Shown: piece by piece, positions 55,050 to 64,000 of the stretch
Numbering within the stretch: position 1 is the stretch's first letter
Layout of the letters: each line of letters opens with the position of its first letter
From: Lycorma delicatula
Taxonomy: Eukaryota > Arthropoda > Insecta > Hemiptera > Fulgoridae
DNA length: 64,000 nucleotides
Reading direction: 5' to 3'
NCBI RefSeq assembly: GCF_047948215.1
Contig: NC_134456.1
Span: forward strand, 68,536,029 to 68,600,028
Notes under the pieces: generated by a model
What the model was told of the DNA's origin: nothing
Database searches by the model: none
The model's input: only the letters and a program-made list of their open reading frames with translations
Made by a program: the position numbers and the translations under genes

Positions 55050-57349
55050 TATTTTGACGAGAAAATATATTAAACTGCGGAACTTGTGATGGCAAGTTGT
55101 CTCAAAAATTTGGTTTGCAGGATCAGTATAATTTATAAGTTATTTTGTAATAATAAATTGGGAATGAATGAAAACTTACGATGAAACCGCTTCACAATCG
55201 AAACTGCATTGAAAGCATTTGTTTTTTAAATCTCTGCATAACGATTCAAGCCAGAACGGAATTTCACCATGCTAAATAATTGATTAGAACCACAATATTT
55301 AACTACACTGAACCACAAATACTTAAAATGTTATTTATTTCAATAATAAATACATTTCTTTTTTAAATATTATTATGTGGTTAAATATTACTTTTTTTGA
55401 ATGTATCATTTTATTTTGTTAGGGGTTTTAAAAAAAATTATTTTTGTTGCTTACTAAATTATTAAAATATTTTTTGATGAAATTATTTACTTTATAGTGA
55501 AACGCAAGAAAAAAACATAACGTCATTTATTTGAGAAAATTTCCGATAAGATAGTTAAATAAACGTTGTTTTCCATAGTAAGAAAAGATGAGACAAAGTA
55601 TGTCCGAGGAAATGACGGTGGATCGATTGTATGGCCTAAGCCGTAAGTGAAGGTTTGAAATAAAATAAAGAATCTTAATCAGAATGATAAAGTCAAATTC
55701 TTGTATGAATGAAATATGAACATTTTATATGAACGTAAAATTTCATGTTGTGATAACTGAAAAAATATTTTTTCTTTACTGTTAAATGAATAAAATTATA
55801 TCTTGTATAGTATTAACAAAGAATTGATATTAAGCATATTTTCTTATGATTTGATGCATAATAATTAAATATGGTGCAGTATACGTAAGAAATTCCGCAA
55901 GTCTCGAGGGCGTAGCTTTGTGAATATGTAATGGAGTCTAAGTGGGCCTTATACAACTACTCCCGGGATTACTGCTTTCCCGCTATATTAAAAATTGCTT
56001 CAGACAGGAAAACACTTCTTACACTTGACTTGTATATAATTAATTAGCTTACAAACACATATCTCTTGAAAAATGCTGAGTCATGTTATGTTTCAGCTCC
56101 ATACAACATTATGCCCTCTAACACCTTTCGCATTAATCTTCATAACGTAACACAACAAGCCTGATAGAAACCATTAGTTACTGTCTCATTTTATACACAA
56201 AATTACAATACTTGTACTGTTTTATAAAAGATTTATCATACTTTAATATCATTCTTCCACATAAAATTTAATTCATTATAAACTCATTTAGTTACAATTA
56301 AGTTTCTCTGAGTGAAGAACATTAATTAAATAAACTCTAAGTAGGGGTTATCATCAAGAAAAAAACACCAAAATATAAACGTTTGTGAGTCTGTGGTTTT
56401 ATTGTTTTTATAAGATGCCTTTAATTAATTTCTAATTAATTTTCAGCTTACTTTCTTCTGAAAAAAATTAACAACAGAATTAGATCCGATAATAATAGAA
56501 TAATTTAAAAATTATTATTATTTGCTGATTTAAAAAACATGAACTTAATTGCTTTAAAAACAGAAACAGGTAAATTATACCGATAAACGTCCCAATATTT
56601 TCTGCATAGCGTATTAGATTCTTATGCCTTGTAATCTATTTTAGTTTTACTATGTTTTTTTGAATTCCGGTAGGACAAATTACATGAAAGTATTTCGAAA
56701 CAGCCAATCATCGCTCGACCGCACGTGCATTAGTGGGTGTCTGATGGAATTCATGCTCATTTCACGCCACTTAATTCAAACAAAACATTCAGATCCGGTT
56801 GTTTGAACACTTAAAATAATTTTGGATCAGCAAGAAGTTTATTACACATATACATGTATATTTTGTATGTTTAGCAGTAAGTGTAAGTGTATGTAAAACA
56901 GAAAAATGCAATTCTTTTATATTTTCATCAATTGGTGTTGCATTTATTTTTAATTAATTTTATTTAATGTTTTTTCGAATAAAGTTTCATTAAGTGTGTG
57001 GTTTTTCTTATCTCATAATCTAGTATTGATTGTTAATAAAAAACCACTTGTCAAAATAAAATAATAAAAGATAATGTATGAATATTTATCTTTATTGCTT
57101 TGTTATTTTATAACTAATTTATTTGTTATTATAGTAATCAATAAAATTACTCTGTTAATAATTATTATTACTTAATCCTTTAATTTCATTTTAAAATTGT
57201 GTCATCATACTACTCTTTCAATATTAATTTCAGCAAACATTTTTTTAACCGTTTAATTTTATTCAGAAAAAGTTTGTTAAAAATATTTACTTTATTAAAA
57301 CCTTTTTTGTTACACTTATATTTTTTAACCTGTTCAACTTGTGCCCAAT
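55050..57349. other. AT-rich DNA with two complex unique blocks
   Basis: No gene. Two blocks stand out by composition: 55885-55990 (AAGTCTCGAGGGCGTAGC, CTCCCGGGATTACTGC) and 56640-56820 (CGACCGCACGTGCATTAGTG, TTTCACGCCACTTAATTC). Neither has an open frame or matches repeats here; both could be regulatory. The second contains a CACGTG E-box. Confidence 0.4.
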
Positions 57350-57640
57350 TTATAATTGCTTACTTGTACGAAGTAAAGGAAGTATTGTGATCGCAAAACA
57401 TTTCGCGTATGTATGTACGTATGTATTATTCAAAAACTATTAGCCGTAGGATGTTGAAATTTTGCATTTAGAACTGTTGTAACATCTAATTGTGCACCTC
57501 CACTTTTGATTGCAATCGATTGAAACAAGTGTCCTAAAAAAGCCCAAATCCAAAAAAATTGGATTTTTGACTTTTTCTTAACTGCAGATGTTAAGAAATT
57601 ATCAGCTTTTCAACGATATATCATAAGTGGTACTTAATTA
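57350..57640 (+). repeat. RepA copy 4 (3' truncated)
   Basis: Starts TACTTGTACGAAGTAAAGGA AGTATTGTGATCG, then TTAGCCGTAGGATGTTGAAA, TAACATCTAATTGTGCACCT and the central palindrome (CCCAAATCC ... GGATTTTTGAC). It ends after ATATATCATAAGTGGTACTT. The B-box-like part and AT-rich 3' region are missing. Confidence 0.85.
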
Positions 57641-58445
57641 TCATAGTCATCATTATTATTGCTCTAAGAATGAAAGAGAAAGGAAAAGAGATCAGTATAA
57701 CAGTATACTGCATATTTTCCTATCTTTTGTTTCTCTAATATCCAATTGTCTTGTAAATTGTAAAAATTCATTAGAATTTTATAAAATTCATTACAGAATT
57801 TAAGATTATTTTTATTCAAAAGTAATTTTAAAAAATTAATTAGTGGTATACGGATCTTGTGGAAATTTTCGCTGAACTATTTCTATTTTTTCCCAATAAG
57901 GATTTCCTTACGAAAAATATAGACTATTATGAAACAGTTAGTTTCAAGATTAAATAAAGAAAAAGATGTAAACGTTACAATATTACTCTATTAATCGAAA
58001 CATATTGCTGCATTTTGAAAATAGACAATTTTGAATCGTTTAAATGCTTACTTCAATCGATCAAGTTTGTTTTTTTAACGTGAATAATGTTAGCAGGTTT
58101 TCGTAACGAATAAACATTCTAATTTTTCTTTTGTCAAAGTTTCTTTGCCATCAACTTATATAATTTTATTTTCGCTTAATATAATCGTTGCTTAACTATA
58201 TTTTGTTATTTAAAATTGGATATTTTCTTTTTTTACTGTTTTAGTCATCAGAAAATTGATGTAACTTTCATTGCTTTTTCAGTTGCCAGAAAATGATATT
58301 ATAAGTTATCTTTAATTCTTGGAAAAATAGAACTGTCGATCGGATTAATATTCGCCATTCCCATTAATATTTTCTTTAGAAATTCATAATATTTAAATAT
58401 TAAATTGACTTAATTTATTAATCATACAGCTAGATACACGTACTG
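57641..58445. other. AT-rich DNA without a recognisable gene
   Basis: Nothing recognised. Confidence 0.55.
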
Positions 58446-58637
58446 CCGGCTCAGAAGCCGGTTGGACGTGTATCCCGCACCCGTCACATAGACACCATGT
58501 TCATGCCTCGCGACCAGATCCAGTTCCTATGGAAGGGGGAGGTTTTTTAGCGGGTGTGAGCCCCTTACTGCCGTCAGAGCGGGTCTGACGGCGGCTAGTA
58601 GAGCTTTTCCCTCCCACTACAGAAAACAAAAAAAAAA
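58446..58637 (+). mobile_element. GC-rich 3' end of a non-LTR retrotransposon (5' truncated)
   Basis: A sharp GC-rich island ending in AAAACAAAAAAAAAA at 58624-58638, the layout of a truncated LINE or SINE-like 3' end on the plus strand. It contains two stem-loops: CCGGCT/AGCCGG (about 58447-58460) and GCCGTCAGA with TCTGACGGC around GCGGG (about 58570-58592). No coding sequence remains. GATAC occurs before the element and directly after the A run but is too short to claim as a target-site duplication. Confidence 0.6.
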
Positions 58638-61600
58638 GATACTGTATTTTCATATTAATCCGTTTAAAATAAAATATTATGGGTTCCTAGAAATTATTGA
58701 GTTCGTCGTTATATTGTTGGACGCTGAGAATGCATTCATACGATAATAATACAATTCATACTATAATTAGTCAATATAATATTTGAATTAGTTTTTCTTT
58801 TTTTTGAAAACTTATAGAGTTATATTTTATTAGTGATTGTAAATTTGAATATAAAAATATGTATATATTAATTTTATTTTTTATAGATTATGAAAATGTT
58901 TTAACTTACCAGCTGTTTTCGTTCATAAGAGAGGTTATCTATCAAAAGTTTACCCTCCAGGTTTTAGGCTTTCTCAAAATTTTGAAGTGTATAAGAAGAA
59001 ATAATAAAATCATATTGCAATATCTGCACGTATGTTACTAAAATTATGGCAACTGACCTGTATCAGACGGTTGTTAATTACACTATTTGTTTCACTTCAT
59101 GAAATTTTATAGTTATGATTTTTTTTTTAATCTAAAAAAAAAATATTTTTGAAAAATTTAATCTTTTTATCATTTACAAATAACCTTTTTTTCAAAAAAT
59201 ATTTTATGAATGTAATTCCAAATTTTTCTTATAACCATAATAAATTTCAAAATCACAACCACATTTTACTTTATTGTTTTATATGATCAAACTTATTGTA
59301 TTTTACGTAAATTATTATGAATTGTAACCTTTTTATTATTAAATAACTTTATCTTCAAGTTACTACTGTTTATAAATTAATATATATATATATTAAAACC
59401 GTGATTATGTAATAGGTCATTAAACATTACAAAAAAATACAAACGAGTATTTTTCACAGGTTTTTTATAATGGGATAAAAATTTTCGTTTGAATCAATTT
59501 GTAAAATTTTAAGTGAAGTCTGAAAACTGTTTTTCAATCCAATAAGGGCTCGAATACTGTTAAGTATGGTAAACATTCTGAATTTAGAATTAGAGTATTA
59601 ATAGAGATGAGTTTTCCTTTTACTCTACTTCGGTCATCACTGTAATAACCCTTCATGGTTTACGATTAAATTTTCAAAATAAATTTGATCCTGGGCTGTA
59701 CAAAAAATAATTTCTAATTTGAAAATTTATTTAGTTAAAATAGACCATTATATAAAAAATAAGTTTGTGAATTTCTGAAGGAATCTATACTGCCTCGCAA
59801 TAGACATAAATCTATTTAACGATTACAAGTTTTTATAGTTTCAGGCCATTCCTTTAAATGGAGTTCAAAATTTTTATGTAGATATGTGTTATGTTTTATT
59901 CGTTAGTTTACTTATAGTATTTTCCGCTAAAGAATATTGGAACTGCAAAATTCAGAGGAGGGGGATAAAAGATGTTGCTAATTTCTTGCTTCAAACATCT
60001 ACCTCCATTTACCAGGAGACTCTTTGTATCCGTACAGACAGCAAGTATAAACGCACGTAACTTAGACAGCACACTCCAGATAGCGCTATGCTGTGGTTTA
60101 TACCATTTACTAATATAATTATATGCACTAAAATGTATACTTAATTCCTAGCTCAGTATCAATAGGCTGTATCTGTGACTCTCTTCATAATCAGTATAAA
60201 AATACGCAATTCTTTATTTTATTCAGCGATAAAATAAAGAATACGCTTTACCATTTATGAGCATTAATATTAATTAGCATTAGTATTACTAGTGAACATT
60301 ATGATTTTAGAACTGTTTTAATACGAATGATATGGTAATTCATACGTAAACATACTGTAGGTTTAATCCGTATAAATCTGTAAGATAAAACGTAGTATGA
60401 ACGCATGGATTGTGCATGGAGTTAAAATTTGATAAAATTTTAATCAGTTTTGTTTGAAAAATCAGTACTGTTTTCTTACCATTAATTAATTTTCAAATAA
60501 ATAAATTTATGATGTATTATTCAATGTTGTAATTCTCTTTCCTTTAAATTCTATTACTTAATAACTGCTTAAACACAAACAAATAATTTCATCATTTAAT
60601 TTGTAATTATTTTATGGAAAATGAAATCCAAATTTAATTTAAGCACGTACATAGATAGTTTTCAAATTTAAATTGAAGAGTAATCACCAAAAAGGGCTTA
60701 CAGTAGTTCCTCTTGATGCAGTTACATTGTTCAATTATTTCGATGGTATAGTTTAATATTCCTTTATTTAAGCCTACTGATGTGTTACATTTAATCAGAT
60801 ATAAGGAGCTATTTATACAAGTTTATATTTCAGAATGTACATCATTAATAGCAGTTTTGAATTATCTATTAAATTAGTGCAGCATGTTTTAAACCAAAAT
60901 TACATACAACAGTATTTCACCTTCTCAAGATTCAAGGAATTATTGTATTGTCTAAGTCGTGACTGTAAGGGTTTCAACTCGATTCCAAGGCATTCGAATC
61001 AATTGTTATTTGATTACTGTAGCAGTATTTAATACAAAATTACTAGATTTGGATTTTACATTTTGTAAACTGATAGGTTGCGTTGATCTGAATAAAATTG
61101 AGATTTATACTCGTAAATCCTTTATAGTTCCAAAATTCTGTTACAAGAATCTTATCCACGATCGGGCTTTCACCATCATTGAACCTGCTACTCTTTTATT
61201 CGCAACTGCATTGAACCGAATCGTCCTCAGTGTGTAGTGTCTCACCCAGTTCTCCAAATACGTAAGAAGAATATATGTATGAAAAATCAAAAATTGAGTT
61301 CCTGTTCTTCGTACCGTTCCAATATTTTTGGTTAATCTAATATAGGAACAGCATTCTATGTTTCTTTTTCGCAAAAGCATTAGTTATTACCTGCTCATCG
61401 TATTTGCTATAATTGAACCGAATGCGAGGTGTTGCACAGGTATGGAGAGGTAAATAGCTTATCAACTTTGGCCGTGTACTTTCATTGTTCAAAAGTAAAT
61501 GTTAAACTTTCGAGTAATGTTTCAGTGATCATTGTGTTATGTAAAGGAAACCGCTTACATTTTTTTTTTTGTTTTTTTATCCGGAGTGAAAATTGAAGTA

Positions 61601-62295
61601 GTTTTTAATATTCCAATATATATATGTGTTTTATAATTATTATTAGTATTATTTGAACATTTAATCACTGATTGTCTAGCTGTACACCATTAATGAGACA
61701 GAAACCTTTGAAACCATTCGATTAAAAATTTCTCGGTAGGTTTCAGTACCAAACGATTGTAAGTGACCTAATACTAAAAAATGTTCACTTACAAATGTTT
61801 CTCTAACTATTTCAACAATAATAAGTACTAAATGCCAGACTTGATGTGGAAATTGAGGGGTAAATTTCATTTCACCAAGTCGTATATACTGTGTTATACA
61901 TCAGCACGCCATCCACTGAAATCCACTTGCTGTAAGACCTACTAATAATACGTTTGTTACAGTATTCTATCTTTTATAGAACTGACTATTTAAAGAATAT
62001 TACTACTCTCAGTGAAAGTAATATTGACCCTTTACCTAGTGCTTCTTATACCTTCGTTGTTTTTCATACTTTACTGTCATAAGATAGACTAGAAAAGATA
62101 GACATGTAACGCAACAGGTTGCTGTACCTTTTCTACTTACTAACATAATCTATTACTCATATAGCTTTTACTCAGTAGGAATGTTTTTAACATGTCCAAC
62201 TCGAATTTATGTGAAATACAGTTAAATAATGATAAACTAAATTTCAAGTGAATTACACCACGCATACCACATTATTCATCGTTTTTACTATTCGT
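58638..62295. other. AT-rich DNA without a recognisable gene
   Basis: Contains one perfect short hairpin (60209-60242) and a weaker one near 61753-61793. Slightly more balanced sequence near 60000-60110 and 61100-61240 has no recognisable domain; open frames there overlap on both strands. Confidence 0.5.
60209..60242. repeat. 14-bp perfect inverted repeat, 6-nt loop
   Basis: ATTCTTTATTTTAT (60209-60222), TCAGCG, ATAAAATAAAGAAT (60229-60242). Confidence 0.95.
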
Positions 62296-62890
62296 CGTTT
62301 TAACAAAGAAAAGGAAGTATTGAGATCGCGAAAAATTTTGGATTTTAGATTCGGAAATATCTATTTTGACTAGTTTCGGCGTTATGTGTGTACGTACGTA
62401 TGTATCTCGCATAACTCAAACGATTAGCCGTAGCATGTTGAAATTTTGGATTTAGGACTGTTGTAACGTCAGTTGTGCACCTTCCTTTTTGATTGCATTC
62501 GACTGAACCAAAAGTATTCAAAAAAGCCCAAAATCCAAAAAAAGAATTTTGGATATTTTCTTAACTGAAGTAATAAGTTCTCGTTGAGAGCTTTTCAACG
62601 ATGTAAGTGGTACTTTTTTCATTGGTCCCAGATTTATAGCCAAATGAAATTTTAATCAATAAAATATTTGGATCTTAGAAGGGGAAAGCACATCGTTTCG
62701 AATCAGACTTCATTTTCTTCCTTTTTTTTAATTTTTTTGATTTATTTTTTTAATTTAAATATATTGGTTTCTTAATAATTATTAATTTGTGATTCTAAAA
62801 AAAGTTCTACAATAACTAATTATTCAATAATAACAATAAAAAAAAATATGAAAAATAATCATAAGTTATTAGTGAAATAAAATTTTATCT
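62296..62890 (+). repeat. RepA copy 5
   Basis: Starts near AACAAAGAAAAGGAAGTATT, then ATTTTGACTAGTTTCGGCGT, TCGCATAACTCAAACGATTA, AAAAAGCCCAAAATCC, TAACTGAAGTAATAAGTTC, the degraded B-box-like TTTCGAATCAGACTTCATTT, and the AT-rich 3' part with GTTATTAGTGAAATAAAATT. The terminal GTACAAGGAAGT motif is absent. Confidence 0.85.
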
Positions 62891-63554
62891 ACTTTTAAGA
62901 ATGTTTATATGTACTCGTATTCAATTTAATAGGCATTATTACATATGTGTATATGTAATAGATTTGGTGAAACATCTGATTATTTATATTAATTGAAAAT
63001 CATAATTCAGAATCGTATTATTTTTGGATTTTCTAATTTAACTTTTACTCAATTTTATTTAATTATTTTGGAATTTCTGTTTAATTTTATCTACATTAAA
63101 GTTAACTACAAAGTAATTGAAAAATACACCCTCACAAGAATAACCTATACACTAAGGCATACACGCCCGATCTTTAATAATTTGCAAAAAATTCATATCT
63201 TTTAGTTCATTAGTTCTCTGATATGTCGAATATTCTCCCTAATTCGGAGTTGATCATCTTCTCGTTTATTTGTTTTTGTTGCCAATCATTTAATCATTCT
63301 TTGGTTTGATATAATTCTTCTGATCTTAATTTGTGTACACGTTCTATAATTTTCTAATTTTCTCTCTTTATATTCATCATCCTCTGTTAATCTTTTTATT
63401 CTTTCCTTGGTCTAAACCTTTTCTTCTTCTTTATATTTATCATCTTCTCTTAATTTTTTTATTCTTTGGTTTTAACATTTTCTTCCTGTTTATTTTTTTT
63501 GTTTGCAACATTTTATTTTTTTCCTTTTTTCATATTCCTTTTTTAACCTTTTTT
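62891..63554. other. AT-rich then pyrimidine-rich DNA, local tandem repetition
   Basis: At 63357-63480 two similar units (CTCTTTATATTCATCATCCT and TTCTTTATATTTATCATCTT, each followed by TTAATCTTTTTATTCTTT-like sequence) lie about 63 bp apart. The open stretch 63333-63578 is the low-complexity product of this and is not a gene. Confidence 0.5.
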
Positions 63555-63775
63555 TGTTTTTTAATTTCAATATATTGATTTATTAATAATTATTAACCTC
63601 TGATTGTAAAAGAGATTTAACAGTAAATAATAATTCAAAAATAACAATAAAAAAGAGAATACTAAAAAAAATCAGAAGTTATTAGTGAAATAAAATTTTG
63701 TGTACTTTTAAATGTGTATATGTAATTTAATATGCGTACAAAGAAGTCTTGTAGTGTCCATATAAGTTTTTTTTT
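63555..63775 (+). repeat. RepA copy 6 (3' portion only)
   Basis: Matches the 3' half of copy 1: ATATTGATTTATTAATAATT, ATTAACCTCTGATTGTAAAA, GTTATTAGTGAAATAAAATT, TGTGTATATGTAATTTAATA and the end GCGTACAAAGAAGTCTTGTA then GTGTCCATATAAG. With copy 5 it may be one element split by inserted sequence, since the 3' AT-rich part occurs in both. Confidence 0.75.
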
Positions 63776-64000
63776 AAACCCGCTACCTTCTTTTTTTTAA
63801 AATACGATATAATCAAATATCATTATTACAAAAACTTGTTATTTGATGTTTTCTCTTGGTATCTTTTTTTTAAGTTTTCCAGATTTTAGAAATGTATTTT
63901 AACACAAGCCCAAGCATAAGTTAAATTATAAGCACTTTTTCATGATCATGATGATGTTGCATAGTTGCAGCTTACTTGTACAATACTAAATCACGTGTGT

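Noticed and set aside
1..64000. CRISPR array, rRNA genes, bacterial operons or a viral genome segment
   Set aside because: No regularly spaced identical repeats with unique spacers, no rRNA-like blocks, no dense coding; the transposon content is of the animal nuclear type.

Overview
This window looks like intergenic or intronic DNA from an insect-type nuclear genome. It is strongly AT-rich throughout, has no operons or closely packed reading frames, and is full of transposon remnants typical of arthropods. These include Jockey-, I- and R1-like non-LTR retrotransposons, a mariner-type DNA transposon, tRNA-derived SINEs, foldback/MITE elements and dinucleotide microsatellites. I would guess a hemipteran with a large genome, from the style of the SINEs and short repeats, but that is only an impression. 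I found no convincing complete host gene, no functional tRNA or rRNA gene, and no CRISPR array.

Layout. 1-14.2 kb: AT-rich DNA with a broken Jockey-like gag on the minus strand (2726-3420), a tRNA SINE (3606-3880), a run of three perfect palindromes (5717-5812), a SINE head (7561-7673), one open stretch that could be the last exon of a membrane-protein gene (7937-8311), an unexplained less AT-rich island (9720-10380) and an unclassified repeat (11366-11745). 14.2-17 kb: a decayed, internally deleted Jockey-type element with gag and reverse transcriptase remnants, followed by a MITE. 20.4-21.1 kb: first copy of a ~0.6 kb non-coding repeat, called RepA here, which recurs at 27.7, 32.2, 57.4, 62.3 and (3' part) 63.6 kb. 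22.3-24.7 kb: an I-like retrotransposon that carries ORF1 but no ORF2 and is bounded by an exact 10-bp target-site duplication.

25-35 kb: a hairpin element, a SINE with a perfect 11-bp target-site duplication (27318-27464), a GT microsatellite, a ~154-bp two-unit tandem repeat, a foldback transposon with ~200-bp inverted arms and TA duplications (31241-31887), and further SINE and RepA copies. 35-47 kb: an AT microsatellite, a GC-rich 3' end of an R1-like retrotransposon on the minus strand (36132-36985), three SINE copies, and a second foldback (42909-43212). 49-57 kb: unique, complex, less AT-rich blocks that may be conserved regulatory DNA (49290-49680, 55885-55990, 56640-56820), and a deleted mariner-like transposon with intact 28-bp ends (53955-55049). 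57-64 kb: RepA copies, a GC-rich LINE 3' end (58446-58637), and otherwise AT-rich DNA.

The coding fragments do not work together as a system. They are independent, mostly dead mobile elements. The relationships worth following are between repeats: two SINE families with different tRNA-like heads share one 3' tail; RepA and a third tRNA-headed repeat share a 3' region; and short, nearly perfect palindromes with tiny loops recur at least eight times.
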